This document shows positions 1 through 4,903 of a stretch of 9,743 nt of DNA, one piece after another (position 1 is the first letter of the stretch; each line of letters starts with the position of its first letter). Below the pieces are notes generated by a model. The model made no database searches, was not told the DNA's origin, and worked only from the letters and a program-made list of their open reading frames with translations. Origin of the DNA: JANXYY01 sp035530875 (GTDB lineage: Bacteria > Actinomycetota > Actinomycetes > Nanopelagicales > Nanopelagicaceae). Position numbers and translations under genes: made by a program. The DNA lies in assembly GCA_035530875.1 (NCBI GenBank), contig DATKUB010000048.1, forward strand, positions 1-9,743, in the 5' to 3' direction.

Positions 1-823
1 CGCTAGAGATCACGATCTGCTTATTGGCGTTGTATAAAGTGTTGAAAGTGTGAAAAAACTCTTCCTGCGTAGCCTCTTTGTTCTCCAGGAATTGAATGTC
101 ATCAACGAGCAGGATGTCCACGTCGCGGTGGCGGCGCTGGAAAGCGCTGGATTTGTCGTCACGAATCGAGTTAATGAAATCGTTGGTGAATTCCTCGCTT
201 GATACGTACCGGACTCGAACTCCCCCGTACAAATCTTTGGCGTAGGCACCGATGGCGTGGAGCAAGTGAGTCTTGCCCAATCCGGATTCACCATAGATAA
301 AGAGCGGGTTGTATGCCTTCGCTGGAGCTTCAGCAACTGCCACAGCGGCCGCGTGCGCGAACCGGTTTGATGAACCTATGACGAAAGTTTCAAAAATGTA
401 GCGTGGGTTTAGTTGGCTCGGCTCCGCATCGACCGGCCTAGCTTGATGACCTCGACCAGTTCCGGGTCTTGGCACGGTCGGCTCTACGGTGGGTTCTGGC
501 GGAGATTCCTGTTCTGCCTCAAGGCTTTCGTCAATGGTGACCGCGACCCGAATTTCTCGTCCGGCCTCCTGAGCGAGAGCTTCGTTAATGGTGGCGCGAA
601 GCCGGTTCTCAATCACATCTTTAGCAAAAGTGTTCGGAGCGGCGATAACCACGGTAAGGGTTCCTGCATTGTCGACCAGTCCTACTGGCTTGGTTAGACG
701 GAGGAAAGCGCCGTGCTGAGGGGCTTCAACCGCAAGCCTCGAACTAACTTTCTTCCAGAGCAGCGCCAGGTTTTCGACGTCGGCAAGGTTATCTACGGAG
801 CCAACCGGGCTAACTATCTCCAT
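1..823 (-). CDS. dnaA: Chromosomal replication initiator DnaA, N-terminal part (runs off left edge)
   Basis: DnaA is an AAA+ ATPase that binds DnaA boxes, melts the origin and loads the replicative helicase. The visible 274 codons cover domain I (about residues 15-100), a short acidic, Pro-rich linker (about 101-138) and the first part of domain III. Walker A GESGLGKT is at 178-185 and Walker B ILLVDDIQF at 237-245. The family is usually 450-520 residues, so sensor II and the DNA-binding domain IV lie outside the window. The ATG at 823 is the first possible start: an in-frame TAG lies two codons upstream, and an AAGGG ribosome binding site (831-835) sits 7 nt away. The gene is divergent from rpmH, and the DnaA boxes upstream suggest autoregulation. 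Identification is secure from the motifs and position. Confidence 0.97.
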   Translation of the reverse strand, partial: MEIVSPVGSVDNLADVENLALLWKKVSSRLAVEAPQHGAFLRLTKPVGLVDNAGTLTVVIAAPNTFAKDVIENRLRATINEALAQEAGREIRVAVTIDESLEAEQESPPEPTVEPTVPRPGTGRGHQARPVDAEPSQLNPRYIFETFVIGSSNRFAHAAAVAVAEAPAKAYNPLFIYGESGLGKTHLLHAIGAYAKDLYGGVRVRYVSSEEFTNDFINSIRDDKSSAFQRRHRDVDILLVDDIQFLENKEATQEEFFHTFNTLYNANKQIVISS

Positions 824-850
824 TGCCTAACCCTTCGTTTTCCCACATAG

Positions 851-859
851 TTATCCACA
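851..859 (+). promoter_or_regulatory. DnaA box, perfect match TTATCCACA
   Basis: The 9-mer TTATCCACA matches the classical high-affinity DnaA box exactly. It lies 28 bp upstream of the dnaA start codon. It also falls around the transcription start expected from the candidate dnaA promoter at 869-896, where bound DnaA would block RNA polymerase. A 7/9 match, TTTCCCACA, sits just beside it at 839-847. Autorepression is inferred from position. Confidence 0.75.
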
Positions 860-868
860 CTTGTGGGC

Positions 869-896
869 ATTATCCGATTCTGTCGGTATTTGTCCC
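869..896 (-). promoter_or_regulatory. Candidate dnaA promoter
   Basis: Read on the minus strand there is a -35-like GGGACA (891-896), a 16-nt spacer and a -10-like GATAAT (869-874). These match 4/6 and 5/6 of the housekeeping sigma consensus. The expected transcript would begin near 862, giving a leader of about 40 nt before the dnaA ATG. The perfect DnaA box at 851-859 would fall in the initial transcribed region. Confidence 0.45.
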
Positions 897-942
897 GATT
901 CGTCCGCCCGGTGGAAGTCGATATTGACCGTAGTGCCATGGG

Positions 943-951
943 TTATCCCCA
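943..951 (+). promoter_or_regulatory. DnaA box, one mismatch (TTATCCCCA)
   Basis: TTATCCCCA differs from the DnaA box TTATCCACA at one position. It lies 18 bp (start to start) from the next box at 961-969, in the same orientation. The pairing raises confidence that it is a real, weaker site. Confidence 0.5.
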
Positions 952-960
952 GGCAAGTGG

Positions 961-969
961 TTCTCCACA
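961..969 (+). promoter_or_regulatory. DnaA box, one mismatch (TTCTCCACA)
   Basis: TTCTCCACA differs from TTATCCACA at one position. It shares its orientation with the boxes at 851 and 943 and lies 33 bp upstream of the candidate rpmH -35 hexamer. DnaA bound here could influence rpmH transcription as well as dnaA. Confidence 0.5.
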
Positions 970-1001
970 GGAAGAAGTCAGGGCGCACCCATCTTCGCCG
1001 T

Positions 1002-1031
1002 TTGACCGAGCGCGCCCCGCACGCGTACCTT
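1002..1031 (+). promoter_or_regulatory. Candidate rpmH operon promoter
   Basis: TTGACC at 1002-1007 matches 5/6 of the -35 consensus. An 18-nt spacer follows, then TACCTT at 1026-1031, which fits the TANNNT -10 pattern common in actinobacteria. Transcription would start near 1038, giving a GC-rich leader of about 63 nt before rpmH. This is the only good promoter-like pair I found ahead of the plus-strand block, so it may drive several genes. Confidence 0.5.
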
Positions 1032-1034
1032 TAG

Positions 1035-1060
1035 CGACCTGAGCGCTCGACCCTGAGCGC
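1035..1060 (+). repeat. Short direct repeat in the rpmH leader
   Basis: Two near-identical copies, CGACCTGAGCGC (1035-1046) and CGACCCTGAGCGC (1048-1060), lie side by side just after the candidate -10 box. The palindrome GAGCGCTC (1041-1048) spans their junction. They could be an operator, a leader RNA element or chance in GC-rich DNA. Confidence 0.35.
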
Positions 1061-1100
1061 CGTGAGCCCCTCGCGGGCCTACCCCATCAGGAGCCCCAGA

Positions 1101-1238
1101 GTGACGAAGCGCACCTTCCAGCCAAATAACCGTCGGCGTGCAAAAACCCACGGCTTCCGTCTCCGTATGTCCACTCGCGCCGGTCGGGCGGTTCTCGCGG
1201 CCCGTCGCGCTAAAGGACGTCTGCGCATCTCGGCTTAA
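1101..1238 (+). CDS. rpmH: 50S ribosomal protein L34
   Basis: L34 is a small, very basic protein of the large ribosomal subunit that binds 23S rRNA. The 45-residue product starts MTKRTFQPNNRRRAKTHGFR and ends GRLRISA. It matches the universal L34 pattern (KRTFQPN..RR.KTHGFR.RM.T..GR..L..RR.KGR) over its full length. The GTG start at 1101 is preceded by AGGAG at 1089-1093 with a 7-nt spacer. rnpA follows after only 2 bp, the near-universal rpmH-rnpA pairing. The gene is more GC-rich than rnpA and yidC downstream, as expected for a highly expressed Arg-rich protein. Too short for ordinary ORF thresholds, but secure. Confidence 0.98.
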   Translation: MTKRTFQPNNRRRAKTHGFRLRMSTRAGRAVLAARRAKGRLRISA

Positions 1239-1240
1239 CG

Positions 1241-1576
1241 GTGCTACCCGCCGCTTCGCGGCTGACTAAGCCGCACGATTATGCAAGTGCAATGCGTGGC
1301 AAGAGATCGTCACGGGCAACCATCACATGCCATCTAGCGGTAAGCCAAGAGTTCGTGCAACCACGAATTGGATTCATAGTTAATCGAGCCGTGGGGAATT
1401 CAGTAATTCGGCATTTAGTTGTTCGAAGGCTTCGACACATCGCAAGAGAAATCCTGCCACTTCTGCCAGCAAATGCGCTTTTAGTAGTTCGTGCAAAACC
1501 GGCTGCAGCATCCGCGTCCAGCGGTTTACTCGAACATGATCTGATGTCTTCAATTGAGTCTTTGGTTGCGGCATGA
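1241..1576 (+). CDS. rnpA: Ribonuclease P protein component
   Basis: RnpA is the protein subunit of RNase P; it helps the catalytic RNA remove the 5' leader of pre-tRNAs. The product has 111 residues, normal for the family. The N-terminus MLPAASRLTKPHDYASAMR matches the L....RL....DF..... pattern of RnpA. The RNA-binding RNR motif lies at about 48-70 (NRAVGNSVIRHLVVRRLRH). The GTG start at 1241 comes 2 bp after the rpmH stop and has no Shine-Dalgarno sequence within 15 nt, so translation probably depends on coupling to rpmH. The stop overlaps the yidD ATG by 4 bp. The RNA-binding residues are somewhat diverged from textbook RNxxKR (VIRHL replaces VKR), but family and context leave little doubt. 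Confidence 0.95.
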   Translation: MLPAASRLTKPHDYASAMRGKRSSRATITCHLAVSQEFVQPRIGFIVNRAVGNSVIRHLVVRRLRHIAREILPLLPANALLVVRAKPAAASASSGLLEHDLMSSIESLVAA

Positions 1577-1839
1577 GCGTCCAAGGAATTTTGAAACGGA
1601 TTCTGTTATTGCCGATTGAGTTTTACCAGAAGTGGATTTCGCCGGGGTTAGCTCCACGATGCCGTTATTACCCATCCTGTTCCTCATACGCAGTGACGGC
1701 GATTTCACGATTTGGACCGATCCGCGGCACTGGATTGGCAGTATGGCGTTTGGTGCGTTGTAATCCATGGAGTTCCGGCGGCGTTGACTACGTGCCAGAA
1801 GTTCCCTCCAAACATTCACTAACTCAAGGAAGAACCTGA
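1573..1839 (+). CDS. yidD: Membrane protein insertion efficiency factor YidD
   Basis: YidD is a small membrane-associated protein that assists YidC-dependent insertion of inner-membrane proteins; its exact mechanism is not settled. The 88-residue product has the family hallmarks: the amphipathic N-terminal segment (LLLPIEFYQKWISP), the motif CRYYPSCSSYA at 30-40 with Cys30 and Cys36, and the RCNPWSSGGVDYVP motif at 62-75 with Cys63. The ATG at 1573 overlaps the rnpA stop (ATGA), and the stop TGA shares its last base with the yidC ATG. Translation through rnpA-yidD-yidC is therefore likely coupled. Length is normal. Confidence 0.96.
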   Translation: MSVQGILKRILLLPIEFYQKWISPGLAPRCRYYPSCSSYAVTAISRFGPIRGTGLAVWRLVRCNPWSSGGVDYVPEVPSKHSLTQGRT

Positions 1840-2771
1840 TGGATTCCATTCTCAGTCCGCTATATTTCGCGGTTTCCTTCGTTATCAAGGCAATTCATAG
1901 ATTGCTCTCGCCCATCTTCGGGGCGAGCAGCGGTGTTTCGTGGAGCCTTGCAATCGTTGGCCTTGTTATTCTCATCCGAATCATTTTGATTCCGCTTTTT
2001 GTGAAGCAGATCAAGAGCCAACGTGCACTTCAGGCGCTTCAGCCGAAGATGAAGGAACTTCAGAAGAAACATAAGGATGATCGGGCGAAACAGTCCGAAG
2101 AGTTAATGAAGCTTTACAAAGAGCACAACACGAATCCGCTCGCGTCCTGCTTTCCAATCGTGGCTCAAGCACCGATCTTTTTTACGCTCTTCCGCGTTCT
2201 GAACGGAATCGGCAAAACACCTCCACACCCATACGGTGTTCTAACTCTTGCTGATGTCAACAATGCGGCAAACGCACATTTTTTTGGCGCTCCAATCTCA
2301 GCAACCTTTCTTGGCTCCAGTGTTTCTAGCGTCAAACTTGTAACCGTTGTTCTCATTATTTTGATGTCAGCAACAACATTCATTACGCAACGTCAATTGA
2401 TGATGAAAGGCATGCCGGCCGCATCTCTTGAGAACAACCCCATGGTGCAGCAGCAGAAAATTCTTCTGTATGTTTTTCCCCTTATTTTTGCGGTATCAGG
2501 CGTCAATTTTCCGGTTGGCGTTCTCATTTACTGGCTGACTACGAACATGTGGACCATGGGCCAACAGCTCTATGTGATTCGGCGCAATCCAACCCCAGGC
2601 TCGCCGGCTTTCGAAGAGTGGGAGCGACGCCAAAGTGCCAAACAGAAGTCGGTTGCACCTGGTTCAGATTCGGCCGTTAATGAATCTGGAGTAGAAGGCG
2701 TCGATGAGATCCAGACGCCGGGCCAGCGAGTCCAACCGAAGCGGAAGAAACCCAAGAGGCCAAAAAAATAA
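1839..2771 (+). CDS. yidC: Membrane protein insertase YidC/Oxa1 family
   Basis: YidC inserts and folds membrane proteins, alone or with SecYEG. The 310-residue product lacks the large periplasmic domain of proteobacterial YidC, as in other Gram-positives. Visible parts in order: TM1 about 4-24, TM2 about 35-57 carrying the conserved groove arginine Arg47 (VILIRIILIP), a charged cytoplasmic coiled-coil hairpin about 58-95, the NPLASCFP motif (99-106) leading into TM3, TM4 about 164-183, and TM5 with its following hydrophobic segment about 207-236. A polar tail ends in a lysine-rich stretch (QPKRKKPKRPKK), typical of actinobacterial YidC and thought to contact the ribosome. AAGGA at 1826-1830 serves the ATG at 1839. 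A 63-bp gap separates it from jag. Confidence 0.97.
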   Translation: MDSILSPLYFAVSFVIKAIHRLLSPIFGASSGVSWSLAIVGLVILIRIILIPLFVKQIKSQRALQALQPKMKELQKKHKDDRAKQSEELMKLYKEHNTNPLASCFPIVAQAPIFFTLFRVLNGIGKTPPHPYGVLTLADVNNAANAHFFGAPISATFLGSSVSSVKLVTVVLIILMSATTFITQRQLMMKGMPAASLENNPMVQQQKILLYVFPLIFAVSGVNFPVGVLIYWLTTNMWTMGQQLYVIRRNPTPGSPAFEEWERRQSAKQKSVAPGSDSAVNESGVEGVDEIQTPGQRVQPKRKKPKRPKK

Positions 2772-2834
2772 AGCCTCATAAGCCACATATTGCCCATAAG
2801 CCCTAAAGCACCACTAATTAATTTGGAGACTTCA
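2772..2834 (+). other. yidC-jag spacer with short direct repeat
   Basis: This 63-bp gap is the longest inside the plus-strand block. It contains two copies of CATAAGCC (2777-2784 and 2795-2802), 18 bp apart, and the GGAG ribosome binding site of jag. I see no convincing terminator hairpin or promoter in it, so read-through from yidC is expected. Confidence 0.4.
2825..2828 (+). promoter_or_regulatory. Ribosome binding site that fixes the jag start
   Basis: GGAG lies 6 nt before the GTG at 2835. An in-frame TTG at 2790 would add 15 residues (MPISPKAPLINLETS), but it has no ribosome binding site and the added peptide resembles no part of the family. The GTG is therefore preferred. Confidence 0.7.
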
Positions 2835-3311
2835 GTGACGGAGACCAAGAAAGCGGCAAGCAACCTCGAAGAAGAAGGCGAAATTGCCGCTGATTATCTC
2901 GAGGGTCTGCTGGATATTGCTGACCTCGATGGCGACATCGATATGGATGTAGAGAATGACCGGGCCGCAGTTTCGATTGCCGGCGGCAACCTGTCCGTTC
3001 TGGTTGGCCAGGAAGGGGAGGTTCTGGATGCCCTTCAGGAGCTGACCCGACTTGCTGTTCACGCAGTAACTGGAGAGCGGAGCAGACTCATGCTCGACGT
3101 AGATGGTTTTCGAGCAAAACGTCGAAGTGAGCTTGTTCTAGCAGCCGGCCAAGCTGCCGAGCAGGTCAAGGCATCTGGGGTCGCTTTCTCGATGGAACCA
3201 ATGAATCCGTTCGAGCGGAAGGTTATTCACGACGCAATTGCGACGTCGGGCCTTACCAGTGAGTCAGAAGGCGAAGAGCCAAATCGGCGGGTTGTGATTC
3301 TCCCTGCCTGA
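2835..3311 (+). CDS. jag: Jag/KhpB-family RNA-binding protein (KH-R3H)
   Basis: This is a single-stranded nucleic-acid-binding protein with a KH domain followed by an R3H domain. In Firmicutes, KhpB/EloR works with KhpA and affects cell elongation; the actinobacterial role is less clear. The 158-residue product starts with a charged segment (1-25). The KH-II-like domain spans about 28-92 and carries the signature GQEGEVLDALQEL (58-70). The R3H domain spans about 95-157 with the diagnostic Arg128-x3-His132 (RKVIH) and closes with NRRVVILPA. The Jag-N domain of Firmicutes is absent, as usual in actinobacteria. The conserved yidC-jag-rsmG order supports the call. The stop lies within the first unit of a 27-bp tandem repeat that continues into rsmG. 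Confidence 0.93.
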   Translation: MTETKKAASNLEEEGEIAADYLEGLLDIADLDGDIDMDVENDRAAVSIAGGNLSVLVGQEGEVLDALQELTRLAVHAVTGERSRLMLDVDGFRAKRRSELVLAAGQAAEQVKASGVAFSMEPMNPFERKVIHDAIATSGLTSESEGEEPNRRVVILPA

Positions 3312-3367
3312 TTTCTCAGGCGAAGTGTCCCTGCCTGAGGATGCAGGCGAAGTGTCCCTGCCTGAGG
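3301..3367 (+). repeat. 27-bp tandem repeat across the jag-rsmG junction (about 2.5 copies)
   Basis: Unit 1 (3301-3327) and unit 2 (3328-3354) are identical at 22 of 27 positions. All differences fall in one 5-bp block: TTTCT at 3312-3316 versus GGATG at 3339-3343. A 13-bp partial third copy (3355-3367) follows and runs directly into the parS core. Unit 1 encodes the end and stop of jag; units 1 and 2 each end in the GTG that can start rsmG. In the rsmG frame the repeat encodes SLPE twice. Confidence 0.9.
3315..3339 (+). promoter_or_regulatory. Hairpin with the rsmG start codon in its loop
   Basis: CTCAGGC (3315-3321) and GCCTGAG (3333-3339) are perfect inverted repeats, giving a 7-bp stem. 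The 11-nt loop GAAGTGTCCCT contains the GTG at 3325. The only Shine-Dalgarno-like triplet (AGG, 3318-3320) lies in the 5' arm. A weaker 5-bp copy, CAGGC (3344-3348) with GCCTG (3360-3364), has the same loop around the second GTG at 3352. The stem would sequester the start region in the mRNA; regulation is inference. Confidence 0.5.
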
Positions 3368-3996
3368 TTTCACGTGAAACGGCGCCATCGCGGCTCCGGC
3401 TTGGTGAGTTATTTCCTGGGTCGGAACGCGAGATTGAGCTTTACGCGGAACTACTCACCACCGTCGGGGTGGAGCGAGGTGCGATCGGACCTCGAGAGGC
3501 GGATCGAATTTGGGACAGGCACATACTTAACTGTCTTAGAGTTACTGAATTTTTTGAGCAAGACGCTGAAGTGATCGACGTTGGAAGCGGCGCCGGGCTG
3601 CCTGGGCTCGTAATTGCGCTAGCGCGTCCCGACCTAAAGGTGACCTTGCTGGAGCCACTTTTGAGAAGAACAGTTATTTTGACCGAGTTTATAGAGGCCT
3701 TGGGCATTGGCGATCGAGTGCGAGTGGTCCGCGCCCGGGCCGAGGATCATGGCGGCGAATACCGGTATGTCACCGCCAGAGCGGTGGCTCGGTTGGAGAA
3801 ATTGCTCCCGATGTGCTGGTCCCTGCTGGCTCCAGGTGGGGAATTTATAGTGCTAAAAGGAGTAGACGCTGTGCACGAGGTTAAGGAAGCAGCCAGCCTC
3901 CTTACTCGCCTTAAAGCTAAATCAGTCGAGGTGATCGAGACAGCCGGCTATCCGGAAGCGCCTCAACCTGGCAGAGTTATCCGCATCGAAAGGTGA
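3325..3996 (+). CDS. rsmG: 16S rRNA (guanine-N7)-methyltransferase RsmG (GidB)
   Basis: RsmG uses S-adenosylmethionine to methylate N7 of a guanine in the 530 loop of 16S rRNA (G527 in E. coli numbering); loss gives low-level streptomycin resistance in several bacteria. With the GTG at 3325 the product is 223 residues. SAM-binding motif I is DVGSGAGLPGLVIALARP (85-102), followed by the acidic LLEP (108-111), the RAVARLEKLL motif and C-terminal PGRVIRIER. The upstream RIWDRHILNCL segment (61-71) is also family-typical. The start is ambiguous: a second in-frame GTG at 3352, made by the tandem repeat, would give 214 residues, and neither has a strong ribosome binding site. Residues 15-19 (VSRET) are encoded by a parS site. 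Confidence 0.96.
   Translation: MSLPEDAGEVSLPEVSRETAPSRLRLGELFPGSEREIELYAELLTTVGVERGAIGPREADRIWDRHILNCLRVTEFFEQDAEVIDVGSGAGLPGLVIALARPDLKVTLLEPLLRRTVILTEFIEALGIGDRVRVVRARAEDHGGEYRYVTARAVARLEKLLPMCWSLLAPGGEFIVLKGVDAVHEVKEAASLLTRLKAKSVEVIETAGYPEAPQPGRVIRIER
3367..3380. promoter_or_regulatory. parS site 1 (inside rsmG)
   Basis: GTTTCACGTGAAAC is the perfect palindromic core of the bacterial centromere parS (consensus TGTTTCACGTGAAACA). ParB binds such sites, loads as a CTP-dependent clamp and spreads. The flanks here are G and G, so the outer T/A pair of the 16-mer is not matched. The site lies in the 5' end of rsmG and encodes VSRET in frame. It sits about 2.5 kb from the dnaA-rpmH intergenic region. 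Confidence 0.93.
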
Positions 3997-4003
3997 ATAA
4001 CCA

Positions 4004-4903
4004 GTGACCAGTCAGACCGTTTCACGTGAAACACAGGAAAAGCCAGTAGTCGGCGTCCGACGCCTAAAAGAGCCGATGAAGTTTCCGCCAGAGACCCGAA
4101 TTCTGACGGTAGCCAATCAGAAGGGCGGAGTAGGCAAAACGACCTCAACCGTCAATTTGGCGGCCGCGCTTGCGATGGGTGGATTGCGAGTTCTGGTAAT
4201 TGATCTGGATCCGCAGGGAAACGCATCCACCGCTCTTGGGGTGGACCACCACTCTGAAGGCGTCGAAGGAATGTTCGAAGTTCTGGTCGAGGATCGCCCG
4301 TTTAGCGAGGTGGTCACTAAAGTTGCCGGCTTTGACAAACTCGAATGCGTGCCAGCGACCCTGGATTTAGCTGGCGCCGAAATCCAGCTGGTGCCCATGG
4401 TCGCCAGGGAACATCGGCTCCGACGGTCCCTGGTTAAATTCCTGGCCGATCGGGAAAGTGCCGGACAGAGATTCGACTACGTGCTGATTGATTGCCCGCC
4501 AAGCCTTGGCCTTCTTACTCTAAACGCATTGGTCGCCGCTCAAGAATTACTTATTCCAATCCAATGCGAGTACTACGCGCTCGAAGGAGTTACCCAACTG
4601 CTCCGAACGCTTAGCCTGGTAACCGAACATCTAAACTCAAATCTCGTTCTGTCAACGGTGTTGTTGACGATGTACGACGGTCGAACCCGGTTAGCTGCCG
4701 ATGTGGCAGCTAACGTTCGCAGCAGTTTCCCTGATGCGGTTTTAAATGCAGCCATTCCAAGAAGTGTGCGAATATCAGAGGCGCCTTCTTATGGGCAGAC
4801 CGTGATGACCTACGACCCGCTTTCACCAGGCGCGATTGCCTATCTAGAGGCCGCCAGAGAGCTCGCGATGCGAGCCGAAAACACGGAGCAGGAGAACAGA
4901 TGA
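4004..4903 (+). CDS. parA: Chromosome-partitioning ATPase ParA (Soj family)
   Basis: ParA is a deviant-Walker ATPase that binds DNA nonspecifically as an ATP dimer; ParB-parS complexes follow its gradient to segregate new origins. The product has 299 residues. Deviant Walker A KGGVGKTT is at 40-47 with the signature lysine Lys40. The switch motif LVIDLDPQGN is at 64-73 and Walker B YVLIDCPPSLG at 159-169. A 30-residue N-terminal extension precedes the ATPase core and contains VSRET (6-10), encoded by the second parS. The GTG at 4004 is 7 bp after the rsmG stop, with AAAGGTGA (3989-3996) as ribosome binding site. The stop overlaps the parB ATG by 4 bp. Confidence 0.97.
   Translation: MTSQTVSRETQEKPVVGVRRLKEPMKFPPETRILTVANQKGGVGKTTSTVNLAAALAMGGLRVLVIDLDPQGNASTALGVDHHSEGVEGMFEVLVEDRPFSEVVTKVAGFDKLECVPATLDLAGAEIQLVPMVAREHRLRRSLVKFLADRESAGQRFDYVLIDCPPSLGLLTLNALVAAQELLIPIQCEYYALEGVTQLLRTLSLVTEHLNSNLVLSTVLLTMYDGRTRLAADVAANVRSSFPDAVLNAAIPRSVRISEAPSYGQTVMTYDPLSPGAIAYLEAARELAMRAENTEQENR
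4019..4032. promoter_or_regulatory. parS site 2 (inside parA)
   Basis: GTTTCACGTGAAAC is a second perfect parS core, followed by A at 4033, so 15 of the 16 consensus bases match (only the leading T is replaced, by C). It lies 652 bp from site 1 in the 5' end of parA and is read in the same frame, again giving VSRET. ParB bound here could also affect parAB transcription; that is inference. Confidence 0.94.

Larger units (their letters stand above)
824..1100. other. dnaA-rpmH divergent intergenic region
   Basis: This 277-bp stretch holds no gene. Its dnaA-proximal half (839-969) is AT-richer and carries the DnaA-box matches; its rpmH-proximal half (about 970-1100) is GC-rich and carries a candidate rpmH promoter and leader. 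In Streptomyces and Mycobacterium the functional oriC lies on the other side of dnaA, between dnaA and dnaN, which would be beyond the left edge here. This region may therefore be a regulatory spacer or an accessory part of the origin. I see no long AT-rich unwinding element in it. Confidence 0.7.

Noticed and set aside
413..697. 94-codon plus-strand frame in the dnaA region
   Set aside because: It is antisense to the clear DnaA N-terminal domains and has no recognisable motif.
862..870. Further reverse-orientation DnaA box TGTGGGCAT
   Set aside because: It matches only 7 of 9 positions of the actinobacterial box complement and is too weak to list alone.
1065..1080. Possible terminator or attenuator hairpin in the rpmH leader
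   Set aside because: Only a 4-bp GCCC/GGGC stem forms and no U-tract follows.
1279..1888. Minus-strand open frames opposite rnpA and yidD
   Set aside because: The plus-strand genes have family motifs, tight operon spacing and overlaps; the antisense frames show none and start without ribosome binding sites.
2790..2834. Upstream TTG start for jag adding 15 residues
   Set aside because: There is no ribosome binding site before 2790, whereas GGAG at 2825-2828 fits the GTG at 2835 and the family begins there.
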